43,562 nucleotides of DNA, from assembly GCF_014698065.1 (NCBI RefSeq), contig NZ_JACJSI010000058.1, positions 1 through 43,562 on the forward strand. Reading direction: 5' to 3'. The translations under genes and the position numbers were made by a program. Shown here one piece after another: positions 34,422 through 43,034 of this stretch; position 1 is the first letter of the stretch, and every line of letters begins with the position of its first letter. The notes below the pieces were generated by a model that was not told the origin of the DNA, did not search any database, and saw nothing but the letters and a program-made list of their open reading frames with translations. The DNA is from Nostoc flagelliforme FACHB-838 (GTDB taxonomy: Bacteria > Cyanobacteriota > Cyanobacteriia > Cyanobacteriales > Nostocaceae).

Positions 34422-35279
34422 ATGAGCAAAGTTTATTTGATAACCGGAACGTCAACCGGATTCGGTCGCTCGCTAGCGTCAGCAGTTTTAGAGCGCGGTG
34501 ACAAAGTTGTGCTGACAGCGCGGAAACCTGAACAAGTAGCAGAATTGGTACAAGCAAATCAAGAAAACGCAATTGCCATTCGGCTGGACGTAACAAATGC
34601 CGAAGAGCGGCGTGCTGCTGTCAAAGCTGCTGTCGAACGCTTCGGGCGTATTGATGTTCTCGTTAACAATGCAGGAATTGGTTCTCTTGGTGCCTTAGAA
34701 GGATTTTCATCTGAGCAAATAAGAAAACAGTTTGAAGTCAACTGCTTTGGCGTAATAGAAATGACGCGCGAAGTGTTGCCCGTGATGCGTGAACATAAAT
34801 CGGGACACATTTTGAATATTACCTCAATTGGTGGTTTGGTTTCAATTGGCGGATTCGCACTTTACTGCGCGACGAAATTTGCGGTCGAAGGTTTTGCTGA
34901 AGGCTTGCGCGATGAAGTAAAACCTCTGGGCATTAATGTAACGATTGTCGAGCCGGGCGCGTTTCGCACGAACTTCGCAGGAGATGCCAATATGCAACCC
35001 GAAACGGAAATTGATGATTACAAAGGGGTGATTGAGCCATTGAGAGAATATCTTTACGGCGGCAACGGCAAACAGCCAGGCGACCCAAACAAGGCTGCAC
35101 TTGCAATGATTCAAGCTGTCGAATCGGAGAATCCACCACTACGGTTGATGCTTGGCTTGGATGCTTACAGTGTATGGGAGCAAAAACGGACGGTTGAACG
35201 CGAAGAATTTCAGCATTGGCGAGAAATCGGAATTAATACTGCCTTTGAAGGTGCAGAGGTTACACCAATCGGCGGCTAA
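34422..35279 (+). CDS. short-chain dehydrogenase/reductase (classical SDR)
   Basis: A 285-residue classical SDR. The cofactor motif is TGTSTGFG (residues 8-15) and the NNAG motif is at 82-85. The catalytic tetrad is Asn107, Ser135, Tyr148 and Lys152 (YCATK), all present at normal spacing. Arg34 after the second beta strand (LTARK) suggests NADP(H). The substrate is unknown; relatives act on ketones and aldehydes. The gene looks richer in G+C than its neighbours and contains no GCGATCGC site that I could find in 858 bp, which hints at recent transfer. Its 3' end overlaps the convergent ABC ATPase gene by 20 bp. Confidence 0.9.
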   Translation: MSKVYLITGTSTGFGRSLASAVLERGDKVVLTARKPEQVAELVQANQENAIAIRLDVTNAEERRAAVKAAVERFGRIDVLVNNAGIGSLGALEGFSSEQIRKQFEVNCFGVIEMTREVLPVMREHKSGHILNITSIGGLVSIGGFALYCATKFAVEGFAEGLRDEVKPLGINVTIVEPGAFRTNFAGDANMQPETEIDDYKGVIEPLREYLYGGNGKQPGDPNKAALAMIQAVESENPPLRLMLGLDAYSVWEQKRTVEREEFQHWREIGINTAFEGAEVTPIGG

Positions 35280-36372
35280 AATCCGAATTCGTTTGTCTCT
35301 TAACAAGAGCGTGTCCAGATTGAACATCAAACCAGTGAATATCCTCAGGGGGCAATGCTAATGTAATATCCTCGCCACTCCAATTTTGGTCTGTTGGCAA
35401 CAAAGCACGTACCGTAATCGCTCCGGTTTGTGAACCCTCAACCCTGACACTGACTAAATAGTGCATACCCAAGTTTTCCACTAAAAACACTCGCCCTTGG
35501 ATAGTTTGGGTATCACCTGGTTGAGCAATGCGGACATTTTCTGGGCGGATTCCCAGAACAATCTCCGGTGGTACTGTTGGTATATCGGGGAGAAGCACTT
35601 GGAAGTTACCTGCGATCGCATATTGTCCCTTACAAGGTAAAGTTAGCAAATTCATTTGCGGACTACCAACAAATCCAGCCACAAATAGATTAGCTGGATG
35701 ATTATAGATGCGGTCAGGTGGATCAAGTTGCTGGACATAGCCATCGTTGAGCAATGCAACTTTTGTAGAGAGCGTCATCGCTTCGGTTTGGTCGTGGGTG
35801 ACGTAGACAACTGGCACTTTTTGGGCTGCAAAAATTTGCTTGATATCGGCTCGGACTCGTTCGCGCAATAGTGCATCCAGGTTACTTAAAGGTTCATCTA
35901 GCAGGTACACATCAGCATTACGCACCAAAGCACGACCAACAGCAACCCGTTGCCGTTGACCTCCAGACATTTGTCCAGGCTTGCGGTTCATTAACTCTGC
36001 TAATCCTAAAACTTCTGCCACTTCTGCCACTCGCTGTTTAATTTCTGTAGGTGGTACTTTTTTCAGCTTGAGTCCAGAAGCGAGGTTTTCGTACACCGTC
36101 ATGTGAGGATAGAGTGCATAGCTTTGAAATACCATTGCAATGTTGCGATCGGCTGCTCGTTTATAGGTGACATCCACCTCTCCAATCTTAATTTGACCAC
36201 GAGTAGGTTCTTCTAAACCCGCAATCATGCGTAGGACGGTGGATTTGCCACAGCCAGAAGGGCCAAGTAAAGTGAGAAACTCATGGTTATCTACAGTTAG
36301 ACTAACGTCCTTGACAGGGACGACTTTAGGATTATAGGTTTTGTTTAAGTTTGTGAGTTCGAGTTTAGCCAT
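35260..36372 (-). CDS. sugar ABC transporter ATP-binding protein (MalK/UgpC family)
   Basis: A 370-residue ATPase. Walker A is GPSGCGKST, the signature is MSGGQRQRVAVGRAL, Walker B is VYLLDEPLSNLDALLR and the switch His is in VYVTHDQTEA. A TOBE regulatory domain follows (about 240-350, with GIRPENVRIA). This is the CUT1 carbohydrate importer type that energises the two permeases encoded upstream. It begins 8 bp after the second permease gene, so the genes form one operon. The last residues (TNSDFSRRLV) are encoded over the 3' end of the convergent SDR gene and may not be original. Confidence 0.93.
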   Translation of the reverse strand: MAKLELTNLNKTYNPKVVPVKDVSLTVDNHEFLTLLGPSGCGKSTVLRMIAGLEEPTRGQIKIGEVDVTYKRAADRNIAMVFQSYALYPHMTVYENLASGLKLKKVPPTEIKQRVAEVAEVLGLAELMNRKPGQMSGGQRQRVAVGRALVRNADVYLLDEPLSNLDALLRERVRADIKQIFAAQKVPVVYVTHDQTEAMTLSTKVALLNDGYVQQLDPPDRIYNHPANLFVAGFVGSPQMNLLTLPCKGQYAIAGNFQVLLPDIPTVPPEIVLGIRPENVRIAQPGDTQTIQGRVFLVENLGMHYLVSVRVEGSQTGAITVRALLPTDQNWSGEDITLALPPEDIHWFDVQSGHALVKRQTNSDFSRRLV

Positions 36373-36380
36373 TTTGATTT

Positions 36381-37265
36381 TTATCCTTTGACAGCACCAG
36401 CGGTAAGACCTTGGACAATCCGGCGCTGGAAAAACAAAACTAGTAAAATTAGGGGTAATGTGCCCACAACAGTTGCAGCAGCGATCGGGCCGTAGGGAAT
36501 TTCATATATTGTTGCACCACCCAACTGAGCAGCAGCAACGGGAATTGTCTTCAACTCTTCACGGGTCATAAACGTGAGAGCGAAAATAAACTCGTTCCAA
36601 GCAAAAATAAATGTGAGGATTCCAGTAGTCACTAAGGCGGGAAGGGTCATCGGCAACACGATTTGCCATAGTAGTTGAAAAGTGTTGTAGCCATCGACCC
36701 TAGCGGAATCTTCCAAATCTTTTGGCAATTGTTGGAAAAAGCTTCTCAGTACTAAAATTGTTAGCGGCAAATTGATGGCAGTGTAGGGTATAATCAGCGC
36801 CAGATAATTGTTGCCGAGTTTAAGCGCTTGGATAATTTCTAACAGTCCTAAGAACAAGAGAATTCCGGGAAATAAGGTAACAATTAGAACGCTAGCGAGG
36901 ATAGCTCGTTCACCCCAAGGGCGTAACCGTGCGAGGGCATAAGCCGCAGGTGCGCCGATCGCTAAAGCTATAGCTGTAGAAGTAATCGATACAAAGGCAC
37001 TATTGAAGATGTAACGCCAAAATGGGCGACGGGTGAATAACTCAATGTAGTGATTGAAAGTGAATCGTGTGGGAAAATAGACAGTAGGAACGGCGGCAAT
37101 ATCCTCATTCACTTTAAACGAGGTTAGTAATTGCCATAGAGCTGGCGCTAGACTAAATAGCACTATTAATACAACTATGATGGGCAGCAAGATTTTTTTT
37201 AGAGAAAACTTGGTTTCCCCTTTTGGTTTTGGAGTCGTTGGAACTGCTTGTGGAGTTACACTCAT
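36381..37265 (-). CDS. sugar ABC transporter permease (MalG/UgpE type)
   Basis: A 294-residue inner-membrane permease with about six helices, the first at about residues 25-48. The EAA loop that docks on the ATPase is visible as EDSARVDGYNTFQLLWQIVLPMTLP (written E-D-S-A-R-V-D-G, then I-V-L-P). The C-terminus AGAVKG is typical of MalG-like CUT1 proteins. It follows the other permease gene with a 3-bp gap and precedes the ATPase by 8 bp, so translation is likely coupled. The transported sugar is not known; related cyanobacterial systems carry glucosylglycerol, sucrose, trehalose or maltose. Confidence 0.92.
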   Translation of the reverse strand: MSVTPQAVPTTPKPKGETKFSLKKILLPIIVVLIVLFSLAPALWQLLTSFKVNEDIAAVPTVYFPTRFTFNHYIELFTRRPFWRYIFNSAFVSITSTAIALAIGAPAAYALARLRPWGERAILASVLIVTLFPGILLFLGLLEIIQALKLGNNYLALIIPYTAINLPLTILVLRSFFQQLPKDLEDSARVDGYNTFQLLWQIVLPMTLPALVTTGILTFIFAWNEFIFALTFMTREELKTIPVAAAQLGGATIYEIPYGPIAAATVVGTLPLILLVLFFQRRIVQGLTAGAVKG

Positions 37266-37268
37266 GAG

Positions 37269-38180
37269 TTAAATGGCTCCTGATGTTTTAGCACGGTATT
37301 TGTTAAGCAAGAAACTAGCGATCGCTACCGCAGCAATCAATATTAAAAATGTCACTACTACCAGGGCTGCTCCATAACCAAAATCTAAGTAGCGCATCAC
37401 CGTAGAATAAATATACAATGACACCACTTCCGTAGCGCCACCAGGGCCACCCCCAGTCATCACAGCAATCAAGTCGAAAATCCCAAAAGCTTGAGCAAAC
37501 CGAAATAGCACTGCAATTAAGATTTGCGGCAGCAACAGCGGTAGGGTAATATTGCGGAAGCTTTGCCAAGCAGTTGCCCCATCGACCGAGTAAGCTTCAT
37601 AGAGGTCTTGTGATATCGACTGCAAACCAGCTAGCAACAAGATGCTGATAAACGGCGTAGTTTTCCAAACATCAGCAAAAACCACTGCTATCATCGCCAG
37701 CGTTGGATCTCCTAACCAGTTAATTCCAGTCTCAATCAGCCCCAACCGCCGCAGAATATCGTTCACAACCCCAAACTGGTCGTTAAAAATCCAAGCCCAC
37801 GCTAGACCAATCAGAGAAGTAGGCAAAGCCCAAGGTATAATCGCGCTTGTACGGACTATGCCCCGCCCAAAAAACGCCTGGTTGAGAACTAGGGCAACCC
37901 CCAGTCCTAGCAGTAGTTCTGAGATTACTGATGCTGTTGTGAACACGGTTGTCGCCCACAAACTCTGCCAAAAACGACCATCTCCCGCCATCCGCACATA
38001 ATTGTCCAAACCAGAGAATACGGGTTGTAGCTCTGTTCCCAGATTTCTAGTAAATACGCTTAACCAAAATGCTCGTAAAATTGGGTAGGCAAATACGAAC
38101 AACAGTAGCAATAATGCGGGTGTTAATAATATCCAGGCTGTCTGTTGTTCTCGATTTCTAAGTGAATGTAAATTTGTCAT
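37269..38180 (-). CDS. sugar ABC transporter permease (MalF/UgpA type)
   Basis: A 303-residue permease with about six helices; the first is TAWILLTPALLLLLFVFAYP. The EAA loop is YEAYSVDGATAWQSFRNITL followed by LP, the contact site for the ATPase. GGPGGATEVVSLYIY before the last helix is characteristic of UgpA/MalF-like CUT1 permeases. It is separated from the binding-protein gene upstream by about 340 bp that hold heptamer repeats and the 42-bp tandem array, an unusual break inside the operon. Confidence 0.92.
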   Translation of the reverse strand: MTNLHSLRNREQQTAWILLTPALLLLLFVFAYPILRAFWLSVFTRNLGTELQPVFSGLDNYVRMAGDGRFWQSLWATTVFTTASVISELLLGLGVALVLNQAFFGRGIVRTSAIIPWALPTSLIGLAWAWIFNDQFGVVNDILRRLGLIETGINWLGDPTLAMIAVVFADVWKTTPFISILLLAGLQSISQDLYEAYSVDGATAWQSFRNITLPLLLPQILIAVLFRFAQAFGIFDLIAVMTGGGPGGATEVVSLYIYSTVMRYLDFGYGAALVVVTFLILIAAVAIASFLLNKYRAKTSGAI

Positions 38181-38228
38181 TGGTCATTTGTCATTGGTCA
38201 TTTGTCATTGGTCATTTGTCATTGGTCA
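38178..38228. repeat. GTCATTG/GTCATTT heptamer tandem repeats
   Basis: Alternating GTCATTG and GTCATTT heptamers, about seven in a row, directly upstream of the MalF-type start. Same class as 16771-16826. They fill the position where a ribosome site for that permease would be. Confidence 0.8.
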
Positions 38229-38257
38229 TAAAGCATTGAGAATTGGGCATTGGGGAT

Positions 38258-38517
38258 TTTGAACTCCATTAATGAGTCTTTGAGGTGGATGAATGAGCCT
38301 TTGAACTCCATTAATGAGTCTTTGAGGTGGATGAATGAGCCTTTGAACTCCGTTAATGAGTCTTTGAGGTGGATGAATGAGTCTTTGAACTCCGTTAATG
38401 AGTCTTTGAGGTGGATGAATGAGTCTTTGAACTCCGTTAATGAGTCTTTGAGGTGGATGAATGAGTCTTTGAACTCCGTTAATAAGTCTTTGAGGTGGAT
38501 GAACAAGTCTTTAAGCT
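38258..38517. repeat. 42-bp tandem repeat (two diverged 21-bp halves), about six copies
   Basis: The unit is GTCTTTGAGGTGGATGAATGA plus GTCTTTGAACTCCGTTAATGA, repeated about six times with few changes (CCATT to CCGTT, GCC to GTC; the last copy is the most diverged). The 21-bp halves share GTCTTTGA at one end and AATGA at the other. Because the period is 21, reading frames stay open on both strands and spell heptads (ESLRWMN / ESLNSVN on plus, DSLTEFK / DSFIHLK on minus), but only TTG starts without a ribosome site are available. I treat it as non-coding. Confidence 0.9.
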
Positions 38518-38523
38518 AATGCT

Positions 38524-39846
38524 TTAACTTCTAACTCCCCCTGCCCCCAGCAGTCGCCGCGTTTCAGCAGCAGCAGCTTGCATTGCTCGTTCAGGATTCA
38601 TCCTACCCGATAGCGCTGCGCTGAGATAACGCTGCAAAATATCTGATGTCTGAGCATATTGGGCGATCGGCGGACGTAAAACTGCATTGTTCACGACCTC
38701 CAATAATTGCGGATAGTGGGGGTATTTAGCAACAATCTCTGGATCTGTAAATAAATCCCGGCGACTTGGCACATAGCCTGCTATCAAAATGAATCGGCGC
38801 TGTGCTTCTCGACTGGTAAAATATTGAATTGCTTTCCAAGCTTCTTTGGGATGTTGAGAAGATTTAGCAATCCCTAAACCCCAGCCCCCTAAACAAGCCG
38901 CTCCCGTCTGCCCAGGAGCGTGAACCATAGGTTTAATCGCTATTTTGCCCCGGATTGGCGAATTTTCTGCCTGGGCTAAAGGCCACGCATAAGGCCAACT
39001 GCGTAAAAACGCGACTTGACCACTTTGAAACAAGCGCCGGGTATCTTCTTCTTGGTAAGTTGTGACTCCAGGAGGAGAAACGCCTTCCCTAACCGTACTA
39101 CGCAGAAACTCAATGGCTCGTAATGTTTCTGGTCGATCTAGTCCAACTTCAAGGGTGTCGGGATTAACCCAGAAGCCACCAAAGCCATCGAGAACTTCTG
39201 CAAACATCGCCACAAGTCCTTCATATTGGCGACCTTGCCAAACATAGCCCCAATTCACCTGCTTTTTCTTTTGCAAGACTTGGGAAATTCGGATTAAATC
39301 ATCAAAGGTTTCTGGCGGTTTCAATCCTGCTTGTTTGATTAAATCTTCCCGGTAGTAGAGCATTCCCACATCGGAACGCACTGGAATGCGGTACAGTTTG
39401 TCTTGGTAACGTCCCCCTTCTATATCCTGGGATGAAAATGCTGCCAACTCCTCTTTAGAAATGCGATCGCCTAAAGGTAGCAACCATCCAGCAGCAGCAA
39501 ACTTGGATGTCCAGATCACATCCATATTAATCAAGTCATAAGGGGATTCACCCAAGATAAAAGATGAGGTGTAGAGGTCTTCGAGCAAATTTGTGGCATT
39601 CGGCCCTTCAACTAGGTTAATGCGAATACCTGGGTTCTCAGCCTCGAAGTCTCTAATTAAACCCTGCCTCCAAGGTTCGGCATCAGGGGCAGTCATCAAC
39701 AGATTTAGGGTAACTGGTTGCTGCGAGAGTGCTACCCAACTGAAAAATATGATGCTCAACAGATTTACCAGAAAAACCCCTATATGTAAATAACTCTGTT
39801 TTTGGATGAATTTTTGCAACTTGTTTATTGGCTTTCGGTACAACAT
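38524..39846 (-). CDS. extracellular sugar-binding protein (ABC solute-binding family 1)
   Basis: A 440-residue binding protein, first gene of the transporter operon. A basic N-terminus and one hydrophobic segment (about 19-42, HIGVFLVNLLSIIFFSWVAL) export it; no lipobox Cys is seen, so it may be released to the periplasm or stay anchored. The mature part is family-1 in type: LNLLMTAPDAEPWRQGLIRDF, AENPGIRINLVEG, YDLINMDVIWTSKFAAAGWL, YYREDLIKQAGLKPPETFDD, and GGWGLGIAKSSQHPKEAWKA. It resembles the GgtB/trehalose-maltose binding group, but the ligand cannot be set. The permease genes follow after the tandem-repeat region. Confidence 0.9.
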   Translation of the reverse strand: MLYRKPINKLQKFIQKQSYLHIGVFLVNLLSIIFFSWVALSQQPVTLNLLMTAPDAEPWRQGLIRDFEAENPGIRINLVEGPNATNLLEDLYTSSFILGESPYDLINMDVIWTSKFAAAGWLLPLGDRISKEELAAFSSQDIEGGRYQDKLYRIPVRSDVGMLYYREDLIKQAGLKPPETFDDLIRISQVLQKKKQVNWGYVWQGRQYEGLVAMFAEVLDGFGGFWVNPDTLEVGLDRPETLRAIEFLRSTVREGVSPPGVTTYQEEDTRRLFQSGQVAFLRSWPYAWPLAQAENSPIRGKIAIKPMVHAPGQTGAACLGGWGLGIAKSSQHPKEAWKAIQYFTSREAQRRFILIAGYVPSRRDLFTDPEIVAKYPHYPQLLEVVNNAVLRPPIAQYAQTSDILQRYLSAALSGRMNPERAMQAAAAETRRLLGAGGVRS

Positions 39847-40355
39847 TATAAATGTAGCGATCGCTAGTGGTAATTATTAGGAAATAAAAACATTATTTTG
39901 TATCAGAATGCTTGAATAATGAACCAAAAAGTCAAGAAACTTAAAATCAAGCTAACTTAAAAATAAACAATGTAATTGTAAATCAACGTAACATTTTGCT
40001 GACTAAACCCTGAATATACAGTAGCCCATTTCAGGAAAAAACTGTTTAATTAGACAGTTAATAGACTACCGCTATAGACGTAAACTAATTTCTTTTTAAT
40101 CGATTAAGCAACTATCTAAAGGTAGAGTTCTTTTACGCTGAACACTATTTCAGTAAAATAGATAATTTGATACTAATTATCTAGTATAAATACATAAATA
40201 TAGCAAAAAGTCCAAAAATTAATGTAGAGACGTAGCATTGCTACGTCTCTACAAGGGTTATGGATAATGTATATTTAATTTCTGGAGATGTCTAATTAGG
40301 CAAATACGCTTGCAAAAATATTATATGACGATATGCTATTTGGTAACTCTAAAAA
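39847..40355. other. non-coding region with dispersed hairpin
   Basis: AT-rich spacer upstream of the sugar-binding protein (transcribed leftward) and downstream of psaJ. The only structure is a hairpin at 40223-40253 with 14-bp arms TGTAGAGACGTAGC / GCTACGTCTCTACA, the same family as 29903-29932. The transporter promoter should lie near 39850-40000. Confidence 0.5.
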
Positions 40356-40379
40356 TGCCATAGGTTTGAACCTATGGCA
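40356..40379 (-). terminator. intrinsic terminator of psaJ
   Basis: A perfect 11-bp-stem hairpin, TGCCATAGGTT / AACCTATGGCA with a two-base centre, begins 15 bp after the psaJ stop. On the minus strand it is followed at once by TTTTTAG, as in rho-independent terminators. Confidence 0.8.
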
Positions 40380-40393
40380 GGCTGACTTATAGC

Positions 40394-40543
40394 TTATGGC
40401 ATAGGATGGAAGAGAAGGTCTGGGATAAAGTAATTAAAAACCGCCCAGGTAGAAAAGGCAATTGATACTGAAAGAACAGCAAGAACGGGTGCTAGGGAAA
40501 GATACTTAAGAAAATTTTCTTTTTGGTTGTTTGATTTTTGCAT
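40394..40543 (-). CDS. psaJ: photosystem I subunit IX, PsaJ
   Basis: From the ATG at 40543 (AGGAG 8-12 bp upstream) the product has 49 residues: MQKSNNQKENFLKYLSLAPV, a single helix (VLAVLSVSIAFSTWAVFNYF) and the end IPDLLFHPMP. The FLKYLSLAPV start and the F-x-P-D-L-L-F-H-P-x-P end are the PsaJ signature. PsaJ is a one-helix subunit at the edge of photosystem I next to PsaF. Normally psaJ directly follows psaF, but no psaF is near, so this is a single-gene locus with its own terminator, possibly a second, divergent psaJ. A longer in-frame upstream extension lacks support. Confidence 0.88.
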   Translation of the reverse strand: MQKSNNQKENFLKYLSLAPVLAVLSVSIAFSTWAVFNYFIPDLLFHPMP

Positions 40544-41082
40544 ACAATACTCCTGAAACATTTTAATACTGCAACTTTTTGTTGTTGCATTTTCCGAGAC
40601 ATTGAAGATTTTGTGATATGTTAACACCTATCACTTTGCAGGGAATGACAATGCCATCATAAGCAGCGAAGAGACATTCTTATCTGAAGTATCGCTTTTC
40701 ATCCCTTTTTCAAGTATTGGCAAGATACTTAAACAATAACTCCAATATCTCTAATCTACTTGCTTTTAATTTTAATAAAGCTCTCAAAAAAATATTTTCA
40801 AGAGCTTTGAAAGTTTAAGCATGAGATAGTGCCTAATTAAAATTTAACTTTGCTAATTAGTTTTATCCTCTATCTAAAGAAATAACAGGATATTAAGCTA
40901 ATTTGTTATTTAAAATACGTAAATTGTGTGTGAAAAACATGAATTGGCTGCAAATTGCAAATTGTGGCGATCGCATTAAAATATATGCTCAAATAAGTTT
41001 GCCATTATCATGGTCTTTGATCTATGTATAACGATTAAATTGGTAATGTTCAACTATTAATATCGACGCAAAAAAAATATCT
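40544..41082. other. 539-bp intergenic region
   Basis: AT-rich DNA that should contain the psaJ promoter (transcribed leftward). One GCGATCGC at about 40967. I see no gene, strong repeat or recognisable RNA. Confidence 0.3.
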
Positions 41083-41808
41083 TTATTTACCGAGAACATA
41101 GGGGAGAAAAGCCCGTCTTACTTCGGATGCACCTTGTAGGCTTGGCTCAATTGTCGCTGTGAACCATGAAGGATCACCCTTTAGGAAATGGGCATGGAGA
41201 TCAACTAATTGCCCATAGCGATTAGCGATTTGTTGAATTTCAGTGTTCATACGCTGGAGGTTCTTGCGAGCGATCGCTGGCTCAACCCCTACGAAGTTGC
41301 GCCTGTCATCTCCGAAGGTAGGATCGTACACATTACCTAGCACAACTGGGCGAATTGGCAACTGCTGCACAAATGTGTCAAGAGCATTGGCAAAGATTGT
41401 AATCCCTGCACCAGTATCTTTAATTAATCCCCGCAGTAGATCGTTACCACCAATAGTGATTAGTGCCGCCGCAGGCATCGTCCTTCCCTCCACTCGCAAT
41501 TGGTGAGCTTGAGAAGGTAAGTTATCAACCGTTGCACCATCACGGGCACGATGTTCTAGTTGAGCAGGTCCACGCGAAATAAGATCCTGACCTTGAAATT
41601 CAGGAAACAGCCGATCGTCATTCTGGACGAGGAGTTGCCCTGGATGAACGCCAAACTCGTTATATCGTCCGCAATTTAAAATTGAGTCGCCAAAGGTATA
41701 TAGCCTCACCATTGCTTGTTCCCGTCGATTGCAACCAAAGAGAGTCAGGACACTTGCCCCCCCGAATCCTTGAATAAAGTGTCGTCGCGTAGCTTGAAAC
41801 GCAGCCAT
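41083..41808 (-). CDS. SGNH/GDSL-type hydrolase, exported lipoprotein candidate
   Basis: A 241-residue protein from the ATG at 41808, which follows AGGAG; upstream in-frame codons are not needed. The N-terminus MAAFQATRRHFIQGFGGAS with VLTLFGC combines a twin-arginine-like motif (TRRHFIQG) with a lipobox (L-F-G-C), so it may be exported folded and lipid-anchored. Block I is FGDSIL (nucleophile Ser), block III is IGGNDLL. The C-terminal block does not show a plain D-x-x-H; it reads ATIEPSLQGASEVRRAF, as in some cyanobacterial members, so the acid/base residues are uncertain. Substrate unknown (ester or carbohydrate esterase likely). Confidence 0.8.
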   Translation of the reverse strand: MAAFQATRRHFIQGFGGASVLTLFGCNRREQAMVRLYTFGDSILNCGRYNEFGVHPGQLLVQNDDRLFPEFQGQDLISRGPAQLEHRARDGATVDNLPSQAHQLRVEGRTMPAAALITIGGNDLLRGLIKDTGAGITIFANALDTFVQQLPIRPVVLGNVYDPTFGDDRRNFVGVEPAIARKNLQRMNTEIQQIANRYGQLVDLHAHFLKGDPSWFTATIEPSLQGASEVRRAFLPYVLGK

Positions 41809-41990
41809 CGCACTCTCCTGTTTGTTCGACACTAGCATGAGGAGATGGGAGACGATATGAATCAGAAGATGGATTTGCCGTTACAAAAGCAACAAGCAGT
41901 GGGTGTAACTTGCAATTGACGCATACACCCGTGAGATTGTAGAAATTTATATCGGCGATCGCAGTGCAGCATCAACACAAGCACCAGCTT

Positions 41991-42962
41991 TTAAGAACGA
42001 ATTAACATCGGGTCATAAATTTGGCACTCTTGAACACCATACTTACCCAGAATCAAGCTAACCGGCTCAAGATCATTGTCTGTACCACTAACGATAAGTA
42101 TGTAATTGCCTTGCTCAATTTGCTCGTTATAAAAGCGTACCCACTCATCTGCTATTCCTAGCCTCATAGCGTCAAAGCGGTCACTTAAAACAACATCTGT
42201 TGAGCCAACCAGTTGAGGAAAGCTTTTACTAATTAAGGAAATCTGGCTTACTGGAAAACCTGCGGCACGCATATCGTTAATTGCCGCTTCAGCATTATCT
42301 ATGTGATTAAAATAATTAATAGCATACTTGGTCATCATCCCGCTTTTATTAGGAATGGTAGTAGTAGCAGAAGTCGTCGTGGTCAAATAATTTGTAGTTT
42401 CATGTTCACTGCTGAAATGTTCGTAAATACCAAACTCTTCAATACCCCAACGCTGTAGAATTGCTTCTACTTTATCAATTTCTAGAGATGTACAATCCAC
42501 GATTATTAAATAGTGTCCACTCTCTACTCGCTCGTTATATGTTCTAGCTTGGTCTGATGACATTCCCCAACCAACTAATGCACCAGCAAAAGTCCCAGTA
42601 GCAGCACCAATACTTGCTCCGACAAGGGTTGTAACCAAAGCAGTTGCCGCTGCCCCAGCCAGCATTATTGGCCCAACTCCAGGGATTGCTAAAGTTCCAA
42701 GACCTACCAATAAACCAGTCAAACCGCCAACAGCACCTCCTGAAAGTCCTCCTACTGTTGCACCTTCGTCAGCTTTATCATCAGTACGCTCTTTAACTTC
42801 ATTATCAGCAATCTCATGATTGCGGTCTACATTGTGTACAACTACAGATACTTTCTCCATCGCCAAACCAGAATCTCTCAATTCATGTAGTGCCTGTTCT
42901 GCATCTCGACGATGAGTAAATACGCCTACAGCGCGTTGACGTTGACTTTGACTTAAAACCAT
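41991..42962 (-). CDS. general-stress-protein-type membrane protein with glycine-zipper centre
   Basis: A 323-residue protein from the ATG at 42962, which follows AAGGAG; an upstream in-frame extension of 24 residues is unlikely. Residues about 8-40 (AVGVFTHRRDAEQALHELRD, then EKVSVVV) form a YflT/GSP17M-like domain. A glycine- and alanine-rich stretch follows (about 65-140, GGLSGGAVGGLTGLLVGLG and similar), able to insert in membranes or pack as a glycine zipper. Then comes GHYLIIVDCTS and, after a Thr-rich linker (TTTTSATTTIP), a second GSP17M-like copy (YAINYFNHIDNAEAAINDM to GNYILIVSGTD). Similar genes respond to stress in heterocystous cyanobacteria, but the molecular role is not established. 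Confidence 0.78.
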   Translation of the reverse strand: MVLSQSQRQRAVGVFTHRRDAEQALHELRDSGLAMEKVSVVVHNVDRNHEIADNEVKERTDDKADEGATVGGLSGGAVGGLTGLLVGLGTLAIPGVGPIMLAGAAATALVTTLVGASIGAATGTFAGALVGWGMSSDQARTYNERVESGHYLIIVDCTSLEIDKVEAILQRWGIEEFGIYEHFSSEHETTNYLTTTTSATTTIPNKSGMMTKYAINYFNHIDNAEAAINDMRAAGFPVSQISLISKSFPQLVGSTDVVLSDRFDAMRLGIADEWVRFYNEQIEQGNYILIVSGTDNDLEPVSLILGKYGVQECQIYDPMLIRS

Positions 42963-43034
42963 GATTACTCCTTGGTAGCAGAAAAAATAATCACCGACAA
43001 ATTTAGTATTTAAGCAGTGTAATCTTAAATACAA

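Noticed and set aside
38258..38517. CRISPR array
   Set aside because: The repeats are directly contiguous with no unique spacers, and no cas genes are present. The same applies to the 84-bp array at 14893-15105.
38250..38519. Heptad-repeat proteins on either strand of the 42-bp array
   Set aside because: Only TTG starts, no ribosome site, and both strands stay open simply because the period is a multiple of three.
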